Of a stretch of DNA of 64,000 nt, positions 40,634 to 48,730 are shown in pieces (within the stretch, counting starts at the first letter, position 1; every line of letters starts with the position of its first letter). Location: positions 1 through 64,000 of the forward strand of contig NZ_JAGPOX010000030.1 in the NCBI RefSeq assembly GCF_019038435.1. The letters run 5' to 3'. The notes beneath the pieces were generated by a model, which saw nothing but the letters and a program-made list of their open reading frames with translations, ran no database searches and had not been told where the DNA came from. The stretch is from Nocardia alni (GTDB lineage Bacteria; Actinomycetota; Actinomycetes; Mycobacteriales; Mycobacteriaceae). The position numbers and the translations under genes are program-made.

Positions 40634-41953
40634 GTGAGCGAGCTTGCGAGCGAACCATCGACACGACGCGCATCGCGCAGGACGGAGCCAAGTGTCAGCG
40701 GGGCGGAGTCGGGCGATTCGACCGCTATGTCCGTCGTGCCGGGCCCGGCCCGCGGTACCGACATCCGCTGGCCGGTTCTCATCCTCGGTTTCCTCGCGGT
40801 GCTGCTCGACGGCTACGACTCCACCGCACTCGGCCTGGCGGTGCCGACGCTCTCGCATACCTGGCACGTGCCGGCCTCGCATTTCACCGCCGCCCTGTCG
40901 CTGACCAGCCTGGGCGTCGCCATCGGCTATCTGACCTGCGGCCGGCTGTCGGCGCGCTATGGGCGGCGCGGGGTCGTGACGGTGGCGGTGGCCGCGTTCA
41001 CCGTCGGCTCGCTACTCAACGCGGTGGTGCAGACGACCACCGAACTGTCGCTGGTGCGGCTGTTCACCGGACTGGGCCTCGGCGCGGTACTGCCGGCGGC
41101 GGTCTCGCTGGCCACCGCGGTGAACCCGGCCCGATACCGCCAGATGATCGCCATCTTCGTCGCCATGGCCATCGCGGTCGGCGCCCTGATCGCCGGCCTG
41201 CTGGGCGCCCGGCTGATCGGCCTGTATGGATGGAGGTCGGTGTTCATCGCCGGCGGCATCGGATCGGCACTGCTGATACCGGCCCTCTGGTTCGGCCTGC
41301 CCAGCGAGACGCCGGACAGCGCCTCCGCGCCGCCGACCCCCGAATCCTCCTCGGTGACCCGCCTGTTCGACGAGGGCTACCGACTCCGCACCACGCTGCT
41401 GTGGGCATTCGGCCTGCTCATGTTCGGCGTGTACTTCATCTTCTCGTCGTGGTTACCGACCCTGCTGACCAGCTACGGATTCTCCGCCTCACTGGCGCCG
41501 CTCGGCTCGGCCGCCCTGGGCGGCGGCAGCATCCTGAGCGGACTCGTGCTCATGGCCGCCGGCGTGCGATACCGAATCGCCTCGATTCTCGTGGTGACCA
41601 CGGTAATAGCGATCGCCTTCCTGGCCCTGTCCTCCCGCCTCGGCCCGGACAAAGCCCTCCTCCTGACCGTCTTCGCCGGCGTCGGCTTCGGCCTCCAAGC
41701 CGCAATGATCGGCCAAACCGGCCTGGCCGCCACCATGTACCCACCCCGAACCGCCACCACCGGCGTCGGCTGGTCCGCCTCCCTCGGCCGGATCGGCTCC
41801 GTCCTCGGCCCAATCGTCGGCGGCGCGATGCTCGGCCTAGGCATGCCGACCCGGACAATCGTGCTGGCGGCATGCGCTCCAGTGCTGGTCGCCCTGGTCC
41901 TGATCACCGCCCTGCGTCGACGAACATCCGTGGCTGGCGAGGCATTTGAGTAG
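40634..41953 (+). CDS. MFS transporter, aromatic acid:H+ symporter (AAHS) type
   Basis: 439 aa from GTG 40634 (AAAGGAG about 10 nt upstream). Twelve-TM MFS with the AAHS signature VLLDGYDSTALGLAVPTL in TM1 and GRLSARYGRRG in loop 2-3. The first 31 residues (SELASEPSTRR...EPSVSGAES) are low-complexity and derive from a sequence related to the MIRU-like repeat at 58434; the functional start could be ATG 40727. Divergent from the aromatic operon and probably imports its substrate. Confidence 0.9.
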   Translation: MSELASEPSTRRASRRTEPSVSGAESGDSTAMSVVPGPARGTDIRWPVLILGFLAVLLDGYDSTALGLAVPTLSHTWHVPASHFTAALSLTSLGVAIGYLTCGRLSARYGRRGVVTVAVAAFTVGSLLNAVVQTTTELSLVRLFTGLGLGAVLPAAVSLATAVNPARYRQMIAIFVAMAIAVGALIAGLLGARLIGLYGWRSVFIAGGIGSALLIPALWFGLPSETPDSASAPPTPESSSVTRLFDEGYRLRTTLLWAFGLLMFGVYFIFSSWLPTLLTSYGFSASLAPLGSAALGGGSILSGLVLMAAGVRYRIASILVVTTVIAIAFLALSSRLGPDKALLLTVFAGVGFGLQAAMIGQTGLAATMYPPRTATTGVGWSASLGRIGSVLGPIVGGAMLGLGMPTRTIVLAACAPVLVALVLITALRRRTSVAGEAFE

Positions 41954-42039
41954 CATTTAGTCATGCCAATCGACCCCGCCCACCAGACCTCCCACCCGTC
42001 GCGGAACACTGAAAAGCACACCGGCCTGAGTCAACCTTA

Positions 42040-42090
42040 AACGCAACTCAAATGCCACCAAATGGTCCCTAGTAGCATTTGAGTTGCGTT
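42040..42090. promoter_or_regulatory. 16-bp-arm inverted repeat with flanking TAGCATTTGAG repeats
   Basis: AACGCAACTCAAATGC (42040-42055) and GCATTTGAGTTGCGTT (42075-42090) are exact complements with a 19-nt spacer. The half-site TAGCATTTGAG recurs directly at 42073-42083 and 42096-42106, touching the start codon, and as GCATTTGAG/TAGCATTTAG at 41942-41960 over the end of the MFS gene. Dense operator array, probably autoregulatory for the next gene. Confidence 0.8.
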
Positions 42091-42107
42091 CCAGGTAGCA
42101 TTTGAGC

Positions 42108-43619
42108 ATGCCCGTCGATCTCTCCCGCCTCATCGCCAAGCTGCGGTCCGCAGGCGGAGACTGCACCAACGTCGAGGTCAAATCAGCTGCTGGCGGACTC
42201 CCGGAGTCGCTGACCAGCACGCTATCTGCTCTCGCAAATCATCCGGGCGGTGGCGTAATCATTCTGGGCCTGGACGAGCGCAACAACTTCAATCCCGTGC
42301 CGTTGTCCGATCCGCAAATTCTGAAACAAGGACTGGCCAAGAAAGCCCGCGCATTCACACCACCTATTCAGTTGACGATCGAAGACGCATCAACCGACGG
42401 TATGCATGTGATCGTTGCCATCGTGCACGAATGTGCTACCTCGGCCAAGCCTTGCAGGGCAAGCTCAACAGGCGCCGCCTACATGCGGGGATACGATGGC
42501 GATTTCCGGATGTCACCGCTCGAGGAACAGGCATTCCTGGCCGCTCGCGAACATCCCACATTCGATCGCCTGCCGGTGACCGACGCGACCCTGAACGATC
42601 TCGACCCGGATCTGATCAACGAATTCACTCGCACCGTCCGGCAACAGGATCGGCTCGGACTGGGCCGGTTCGAAGGTGAAGAGCTACTCCGCCATGCGGG
42701 CGTGCTCACCGCCGACGATATCCCGACTCGCGCCGGGCTTCTAGCACTCGGCATCTACCCACAGCAGTGGTTTCCGAATTTCGTGATCCAAGCTGCTGCA
42801 GAGCGGTTACCGACCGACCCGTTGAGTGTCCGAGCGCGCAACCATGTGATTGTCTCCGGGCCGATTCCACGCATGCTGGACGGGATCTTGGACTGGGCCG
42901 GAAGAACTTTCGACAGCAGAATCTCGAATCGGTCAGACGGCCATGTGGTCAATGTGCCCGCCTATCCACTAGTGGCGTTTCGCGAGCTTATTGTCAACGC
43001 GATTCTCCATCGCGATCTCGATGAGTGGTCGATGGGTATGGCGGTCCAAGTCAGACTTCGTTCCGACCGACTGGTCATCGGCAACCCCGGTGGTCTATAC
43101 GGCATTACCGTCGACCGCCTCGGCCAGGAAGCAGTAACCTCGGCACGGAACCAGTGGCTGGTCAGGATCTGCCAATACCTGCAATCGCCAGGCTACGGCG
43201 GTCGCGTCGTCGAAGGTCTCGCCACTGGAATGCCGATGATCACGCAGTCGCTGATCGAGGCCGACCTACCGCCAGTCCGTTTCGACGATGCAGGCATCCG
43301 GTTCACCGCGATCCTGCGACAGCCAACCCGTAACCGTAAGGTTGAACACGCCGACTTCAGCCGGTCAGCCACAGATACCAGCTCAAAAGCGCCGGTCGTA
43401 CGAAAATCACTTGCGGGTGACAATCAACGGCCAACAACGACTCGCGAGAAGATTGTCGAGTTCCTGAAAGACGGGCCAGCCAGCGTCGCCGACTTGCAGA
43501 AATGGCTCGGGCTGTCGGCACAGGGTACTCGCAAAGCACTCAAAAATTTGCGTGACGAGGGAATCGTCCAACAGGTGGGCGGTCCTGGCAAGGCAACCGT
43601 CTACCGGCTGATTCCCTAG
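42108..43619 (+). CDS. AlbA_2 (Schlafen-type) domain, ATP-binding helicase/regulator-like protein
   Basis: 503 aa from ATG 42108. N-terminal AlbA_2 DNA-binding domain (about 10-140: VEVKSAAGGLPESLTSTLSALANHPGGGVIILGLDE), middle part with an ATPase-like segment FRELIVNAILHRDL and LVIGNPGGLYGIT (the HATPase_c_4 pattern N-A..HRD and NPGG), and a C-terminal winged helix (REKIVEFLKDGPASVADLQKWLGLSAQGTRKALKNLRDEGIV). Family is annotated as DNA-binding/transcriptional regulator; functions are poorly known and some members lie in defence contexts. Codon use is visibly less GC-rich than neighbours, suggesting transfer. Confidence 0.85.
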   Translation: MPVDLSRLIAKLRSAGGDCTNVEVKSAAGGLPESLTSTLSALANHPGGGVIILGLDERNNFNPVPLSDPQILKQGLAKKARAFTPPIQLTIEDASTDGMHVIVAIVHECATSAKPCRASSTGAAYMRGYDGDFRMSPLEEQAFLAAREHPTFDRLPVTDATLNDLDPDLINEFTRTVRQQDRLGLGRFEGEELLRHAGVLTADDIPTRAGLLALGIYPQQWFPNFVIQAAAERLPTDPLSVRARNHVIVSGPIPRMLDGILDWAGRTFDSRISNRSDGHVVNVPAYPLVAFRELIVNAILHRDLDEWSMGMAVQVRLRSDRLVIGNPGGLYGITVDRLGQEAVTSARNQWLVRICQYLQSPGYGGRVVEGLATGMPMITQSLIEADLPPVRFDDAGIRFTAILRQPTRNRKVEHADFSRSATDTSSKAPVVRKSLAGDNQRPTTTREKIVEFLKDGPASVADLQKWLGLSAQGTRKALKNLRDEGIVQQVGGPGKATVYRLIP

Positions 43620-43831
43620 ATCATCCGGCCGGAGCCTGCGCGGCGGAAACGAGGTGACCTGGTTCGACGGGTCGGCCGAGGAATTCGTCTACAGGAACAC
43701 CCTTACACCGGTAATCCCCGGCACCGCACCGAAATTGAACACAGAACGCCTATCCACCTACCGCCCCAGCTCCGGCCAAAACCCACCCCTCGGGATCGCA
43801 TAGGCGCGCGACCGGGCGCGATTCACTGCAC

Positions 43832-44874
43832 TCACGGTTGCTTCTCGACCGCGGCCAGCACTCGCGCCGCCTCCCGGGTGGCGTCGTTATTCGGTTGTAG
43901 CCCAAGGGATCCGGCGAGTTTGGCGCGGATGTGGTCGGCGATCGTGGTTGGCGGGTATTTGCTGGCTGAGCCTACACACGAGGGCAGGGTTTCGATTACT
44001 GCGTCGATATTGCCGTCGTGGAAATAGGCTGCGCTGCGGCGTCTTTCGACTTTGCCGTTGACGACGGGTGGGTGTACTCGGTGGAGGGTTGAGAGCCAGC
44101 GTTCGTTTGTCCAGCGGGACATCAGGTCGCCGAGGTTTATCAGGAGGGCGTTGTCGGCGGGCTGGACGTCGTGCCAGTGGTCCTCGGCGCCGAGGACCTA
44201 GGCCGGGGACTCGATCGGCCCACAGTACGGTCACGATGCCGTAGTCGGTGTGCTCCCCCATTCCCACCAAGTCGCCGTCCGGGTCGACGGTTCCCGGCGG
44301 GAGCGCATAGTTGTTCATGCGCAATACGTCGAGCGAGTGGTTGGCGAAGTCGTCGAAATAGCCGGGCGGTAGGTCCAGGGCGTCGGCGAAGACGGTGGTG
44401 AGGGTGCGGGACACTCGTGTCGCCTCGGCGAAATACGCTTGTACGGGTGCGCGGAAGTCCGGGAGTTTGTTGCGGCCACAGGTTTTCCGCGTAGTCGGTT
44501 GCCGGGAGGTCCACTCCTGGGTAGTCGGATGCGGCGGCGCCGATGTTGAACGCCTCGAAGAAGTCGTTCATCCGGTTGGCCGACGTCACTCCCAGGCTCA
44601 GGCTGAGGCTTTCGCTCTTGGGTGGCGAATATCCTCGGTTGATCTCCGGTGGTGTGCGGTATGCCTTCTTGGCCTCCAGGTTCAGCGCGAAGAACGAATC
44701 CATCGCCGCGGCGAACTTTTCCAGCACCGGATCGGATACCCCATGCCCGGTGATCTGCATGAATCCGACGGTGCACGCCGCCTCGTCGACCGCGCGGGCG
44801 ACGGCGGCCCGCTCGTCCGCCGAACCTGCACCGACATAGGGCGAGATATCGATGACCGGGATATGGAATGTCAT
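43832..44874 (-). pseudogene. 2-oxoglutarate/Fe(II) oxygenase pseudogene (two frameshifts)
   Basis: Starts ATG 44874 with IPVIDISPYVGAGS and NRGYSPPKSESLSLSLGVTSANRMNDFFEAFNIG, then loses frame near 44456-44462 (one extra base after the ...ENLWPQ segment). It continues in the next frame (...LPPGYFDDFANHSLDVLRMNNYALPPGT...MGEHTDYGIVTVLWADRVPGL) and shifts again near 44197-44201, where two bases appear lost in GGCCTAGGTCC. The last frame gives RWTNERWLSTLHRVHPPVV...RRRSAAYFHDG. The HTD, distal His and Arg of an active enzyme are all still encoded. Closely related throughout to the intact gene at 59634-60701. Confidence 0.88.
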
Positions 44875-44946
44875 GGCGGCCCTCTTTCGTGGACAACCAT
44901 CCGCCCTGGTGATCATCGCGCTCGGCGGGTGCCCCTCAGGGTAGCG

Positions 44947-45747
44947 TCAGACGGCCGGAATCCGCGCGATGATCTCGCCGTGCACCAGCGAGATCCAGCC
45001 GTCCTCGGCGTCGGCCCACGCTCGCCACGCGGCGCTGATGCGCTGGAGGTCGGCCGTTGTCGCGAGGCCGCTGTCGACCAGCTGGCGGGCCAGGGCCGAA
45101 TCGGTGACGCGCTCGGCCCACATGCCGCCCCACCAGTCCCGCGATTCGGGAGTGGAGTAGCACCAGGTGGACGAGGTCGCCGTGACGTCGGTGAGGCCCG
45201 CGGACCGGGCCCAGGTCAGCAGGCGGCGGCCGGCGTCGGGCTCGCCGCCGTTGGCGCGAGCCGCCGTGCGGTACAACCGAAGCCATTCGTCCAGCTCGGG
45301 AAGCAGTGGCCACCAGATGAATCCGGCGTAGTCGCCGTCCCGGGCGGCGACCAGGCCCTCCGGGCGGGTCACCCGCCCCATCTCCCGCAGGGCCGCAACC
45401 GGATCGGCCACGTGCTGGAGCACCTGATGAGCGTGCACGACGTCGAACGCGCCGTCCGGGAAGGTCAGCGCATGAACGTCCTGGACGCTGAATTCGATGT
45501 TGGACGCCCCGCGTTCGGCGGCCAGGTCCCGCGACAGGGCCAGCTCGGCGTCGCCGATCTCGGTCGCCGTCACCCTCCCCACCCGGGTGGCGAGATCGAC
45601 CGTGATCGTTCCGGGTCCGGCGCCGATGTCCAGCAGCGAGGCGCCCGAGTCGAGATGGGGCAGCAGGTACGCGGCCGAGTCGGCGGCGGTGCGCCGACGA
45701 TGCGAACGCAGTACCGATTCGTGATGGCCGTGCGTGTATTTGGTCAC
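44947..45747 (-). CDS. Class I SAM-dependent methyltransferase, UbiE-like
   Basis: 266 aa from GTG 45747 (AAGGGAG at 7 nt), preferred to ATG 45771. Begins TKYTHGHHESVLRSHRRRTAADSAAYLLPHL, then motif I LLDIGAGPGTITVDLA, acidic loop at TEIGD, motif II/III VQDVHALTFPDGAFDVVHAHQVLQHV and GLVAARDGDYAGFIWWP. This start wording is common in actinobacterial methyltransferases of unknown substrate. Stands alone between the pseudogene and the SDR region. Confidence 0.9.
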   Translation of the reverse strand: MTKYTHGHHESVLRSHRRRTAADSAAYLLPHLDSGASLLDIGAGPGTITVDLATRVGRVTATEIGDAELALSRDLAAERGASNIEFSVQDVHALTFPDGAFDVVHAHQVLQHVADPVAALREMGRVTRPEGLVAARDGDYAGFIWWPLLPELDEWLRLYRTAARANGGEPDAGRRLLTWARSAGLTDVTATSSTWCYSTPESRDWWGGMWAERVTDSALARQLVDSGLATTADLQRISAAWRAWADAEDGWISLVHGEIIARIPAV

Positions 45748-45963
45748 GAGATCTCCCTTCGTCAGGGGCATCTTGCGCGGCCCCACACCGGAAAGTCCAT
45801 ATACAAGGATATGCCTCCCATACTCTGAGATACACCCGGGTAACGCCCGACCTGTCGCCGCCGATTTGCTCGGTCTCTCGCACCGGACGACCGGCGGTGA
45901 CTCCTCGGCCCAAGCCAGGCTGCCGGTCCAGCCTTCAACCGCACCGCGCCGGTCACCAGGAAG

Positions 45964-46041
45964 AATCACCAGGCCACGATCGAACCCCTGGCCATCGACA
46001 TCACCGACGCCGAGGCGCTGGACCGGCTGGCGCCGCATGCG
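45964..46041 (+). pseudogene. Inverted fragment of the neighbouring SDR gene
   Basis: The plus-strand reading NHQATIEPLAIDITDAEALDRLA matches DHRATIEPVAIDITDAEALDRLA of the SDR encoded on the minus strand (46059-46889). About 70 bp are nearly identical to the reverse complement of 46672-46750. Only this segment survives; no start, no downstream domain. Confidence 0.8.
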
Positions 46042-46058
46042 CAACCGACTTGTCGGGC

Positions 46059-46889
46059 TTACTCGGCCCTACTGCGCAGGGCGGCGTACACCCCGCCGTC
46101 GACCAGCAGATCGATACCGTTGAGGAAGCTGGCCTCCGAGGACAGGGCGAATGCGACGACCGCCGCGACCTCGTCCGCCCTGCCCGTGCGGCTCAGCGGC
46201 GTGGCCTCGACCAGACGGGCCATGCCGGCATGCTCAGCGGCCTCTTGACGCCCCTGCGGGGTGTCGATGATGCCGGGCGAGACCGAGCAGATGCGGGCGC
46301 CGGCGGGGCCCAGCCGAACCGCCTCGCGCTGGACGAACCGGTGGACGCCGCGCTTGGCCCAGCCGTAGGCCATGCCCGTGTCCTCCAGGGCCACGCCGAG
46401 CACATCGTGCAGCCGGTCGAGGAACTTCTCGTCCAGCGGATCGTCCAGCACCGCCAGCGCGGCCGGGTCCGGGGTGGCGGGATCCAGGAGTGGGGCCATC
46501 GAGGCGAAACACACTGTGGCCGTGGTCGGTCCGGCCAGCGGGCGCAGGGCCTGCGCCAGGAGCGCGGTACCCACCAGGTCCACGGTGAAGATGCGCCGCC
46601 AGTCCGCCATGCTCGGCGAGATTCCGGCGGCATGTGCGACCGCTCGGAGCGTGCCGAGTTCCCTCGCACGCGCCGCCAGCCGGTCCAGCGCCTCGGCATC
46701 GGTGATGTCGATGGCCACGGGTTCGATCGTTGCCCGATGATCCTCACCGGCGAGCCGCTCGGCGGCAGCCGCGGCGCCCGACGCGTCGAGATCGACCAGT
46801 AGCAACACGTCGACCATCGCCGCGACCCTCTGCGCACAGGCGAAGCCCATACCGCGACCACCGCCGGTCACGATGCCCACTTCGGTCAT
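46059..46889 (-). CDS. SDR family oxidoreductase
   Basis: 276 aa from ATG 46889, with GAGGAG at the right distance (GTG 46895 would leave none). TGGGRGMGFACAQ Rossmann motif, AHAAGISPS in the NAG position, FASMAP with Ser, and YGWAKRGVHR with Tyr/Lys; a 30-residue insertion separates Ser and Tyr as in the SDR at 20392-21213. Ends NGIDLLVDGG. Upstream VOC gene is 30 bp away and co-directional, so a short operon. Confidence 0.9.
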   Translation of the reverse strand: MTEVGIVTGGGRGMGFACAQRVAAMVDVLLLVDLDASGAAAAAERLAGEDHRATIEPVAIDITDAEALDRLAARARELGTLRAVAHAAGISPSMADWRRIFTVDLVGTALLAQALRPLAGPTTATVCFASMAPLLDPATPDPAALAVLDDPLDEKFLDRLHDVLGVALEDTGMAYGWAKRGVHRFVQREAVRLGPAGARICSVSPGIIDTPQGRQEAAEHAGMARLVEATPLSRTGRADEVAAVVAFALSSEASFLNGIDLLVDGGVYAALRSRAE

Positions 46890-46919
46890 TTCCACTCCTC
46901 GATCCGTAGGGGTTCGTCG

Positions 46920-47393
46920 CTATCGACCGGCCACCGGGGCCCAGCACTGGCTCATCCCGGCCTGCGCCCGCCGATCCACCAGTTCCACCCGGAAGCCCTG
47001 GGCGCCGGACAGGAAGGCGAAGAAAAGCTTCCCGTCGGGCATGACCCGGCCGGCCTCGAGGTCCCAGCCGTGTTCGCGCAGCGCGGCGGTGTCGGCCGTG
47101 ACATCGTCCGACCAGTATCCGAGGTGGTGAATCCCGCTGCCGGGCACCGGCTCCCACAGCGTGCCCGCGACCGCGCGCACGACCTCGAGCCGAGGTTCGG
47201 TCACCGAGAACGCGCACGACAACTCGACCGTGTGCACCCCGTCCGGACCGGTGACCTCCACCGCGTTGCCCACGGTGATCCCCCACTCGTAGCCGAGCAC
47301 GCTCGTCAGCATCGCGGCCGTCGCGTCCGGGTCGGTCGTGACGATCCCCAGGTGGAAGCGGTCCTTCGGATCAAGAATTGCGTTCTGATTCAC
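46920..47393 (-). CDS. VOC family protein (glyoxalase/dioxygenase-like)
   Basis: 157 aa from GTG 47393; no good SD. Single two-module VOC fold: FHLGIVTTDPDATAAMLTSVLGYEW and SGIHHLGYWSDDVTADTAALREHGWDLEAG, with His in FHLGI and IHHLGYW as candidate metal ligands and GFRVELVDRR (Glu) near the end. The same metal-binding order is found in glyoxalase I, dioxygenases and epimerases; not resolvable. Divergent from the acyl-CoA dehydrogenase operon, sharing a 35-bp promoter gap. Confidence 0.8.
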   Translation of the reverse strand: MNQNAILDPKDRFHLGIVTTDPDATAAMLTSVLGYEWGITVGNAVEVTGPDGVHTVELSCAFSVTEPRLEVVRAVAGTLWEPVPGSGIHHLGYWSDDVTADTAALREHGWDLEAGRVMPDGKLFFAFLSGAQGFRVELVDRRAQAGMSQCWAPVAGR

Positions 47394-47397
47394 GAGA

Positions 47398-47407
47398 AGA
47401 ATATTCT
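47398..47407. promoter_or_regulatory. Palindrome in the VOC / acyl-CoA dehydrogenase divergent gap
   Basis: AGAATATTCT, a perfect 10-bp palindrome extended imperfectly to GAGAA...TTCTC, in an only 35-bp gap between divergent starts. It could be an operator or part of overlapping -10 elements. Confidence 0.45.
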
Positions 47408-47428
47408 CATTGTCAAAGAGGAGGCGCA

Positions 47429-48730
47429 ATGGCTTGGGATTTCGAGACCGATCCGGCATATCAGGCAAAGCTGGACTGGGCGGATGAGTTCGTGCGACAA
47501 GAGGTGGAGCCGCTGGATCTGGCGTTTCCACATCTGCAGTTCGTGCCACTGGACGGCGGACGGCGCAAGGCCATCGATCCGCTGAAGGAGCGCGTGCGGG
47601 AACAAGGGCTGTGGGCGACACATCTGGGCCCGGATCTCGGCGGACAAGGATATGGGCAGCTGAGGCTCGCGCTGCTCAACGAGATCCTGGGGCGCTCGTC
47701 CTGGGCGCCGATCGTCTTCGGCTGTCAGGCCCCCGACACCGGCAACGCCGAGATCATCGCCCACTACGGCACGCCCGAGCAGAAGGAGCGCTACCTGCGC
47801 CCCCTGCTGGACGGGGAGCTGTTCTCCTGCTATTCGATGACCGAGCCGCAGGCCGGCGCGGACCCGACCCAGTTCACCACGCGCGCCCGGCGAGACGGCG
47901 ACGACTGGATCATCGACGGCTGGAAGTTCTTCTCCTCCAACGCCTCGACCGCCGCGTTCCTGATCGTCATGGCGGTCACGAACCCGGATGTCAGCGCGTA
48001 CCAGGGCATGTCGATGTTCCTGGTGCCCGCGGACACCCCCGGTATCAAGATTGTGCGTAACGTCGGCCTCTACGGCGAGCCCGACAACGAGGGCCAGCAC
48101 GCGCTGATCCACTACGACGGCGTGCGGGTGCCCGCAGGGGCGCTGCTGGGCGGCGAGGGGCAGGCGTTCGTGATCGCCCAGACCCGGTTGGGCGGCGGGC
48201 GAATTCACCATGCCATGCGCACCATCGGCCTGGCTCGCAAGGCGATCGACATGATGTGCGAGCGGGCGCTGAGCCGCGAGACGGCCGGAAGCCGTTTGGC
48301 GGACAAGCAATTCGTGCAGGGCTACATCGCCGACTCCTACGCTCAGCTCCAGCAGTTCCGGCTGTTCGTGCTGTACACCGCGTGGGAGATCGACAAGTAC
48401 AACGATTACAAGAAGGTGCGCAAGGACATCGCCGCGGTGAAGGTCGTCATGCCGACCGTGCTGCACGACATCGCCTGGCGCGCAATGCAGGTGCACGGCG
48501 CGCTCGGTGTCACCAACGAGATGCCGTTCTTCGGGATGGTGCACGGCGCGGCCGTCATGGGCCTGGCCGACGGACCCACCGAGGTGCACAAGGGCACGGT
48601 CGCCAAGCAGGTACTGCGCGACTACCGGCCCACCGACGACATGTGGCCGACCGGCTGGATGCCCCGGCTGCGTGAGCAGGCCCAGGAGAAGTACGCCCAG
48701 TTCCTCGAGCACGAAGTAGGTAACCAGTGA
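47429..48730 (+). CDS. Acyl-CoA dehydrogenase
   Basis: 433 aa from ATG 47429 (SD AAGAGGAGG). FAD-binding CYSMTEPQAGADPTQFTT, DGWKFFSSNAS, TRLGGGRIHHAMRTIGLARKAIDMM, and MQVHGALGVTNEMPFFGMVHGAAVMGLADGPTEVHKGTVAKQVLRDY, all standard. Length and R-I-H-H-A-M wording resemble the ACAD10/11-like and FadE-type enzymes that are encoded next to an APH-like phosphotransferase, as here. First gene of a four-gene operon. Confidence 0.95.
   Translation: MAWDFETDPAYQAKLDWADEFVRQEVEPLDLAFPHLQFVPLDGGRRKAIDPLKERVREQGLWATHLGPDLGGQGYGQLRLALLNEILGRSSWAPIVFGCQAPDTGNAEIIAHYGTPEQKERYLRPLLDGELFSCYSMTEPQAGADPTQFTTRARRDGDDWIIDGWKFFSSNASTAAFLIVMAVTNPDVSAYQGMSMFLVPADTPGIKIVRNVGLYGEPDNEGQHALIHYDGVRVPAGALLGGEGQAFVIAQTRLGGGRIHHAMRTIGLARKAIDMMCERALSRETAGSRLADKQFVQGYIADSYAQLQQFRLFVLYTAWEIDKYNDYKKVRKDIAAVKVVMPTVLHDIAWRAMQVHGALGVTNEMPFFGMVHGAAVMGLADGPTEVHKGTVAKQVLRDYRPTDDMWPTGWMPRLREQAQEKYAQFLEHEVGNQ

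Noticed and set aside
41942..42107. Transposon terminal inverted repeats around the AlbA_2 gene
   Set aside because: All repeat copies lie on one side of the gene, at its promoter; no matching repeat or target duplication is seen after 43619 and there is no transposase.
43645..43801. Small plus-strand frame ending in ...TPVIPGTAPKLN...
   Set aside because: No start codon with an SD, and too short to identify; may be the end of a lost gene but not supported enough to annotate.
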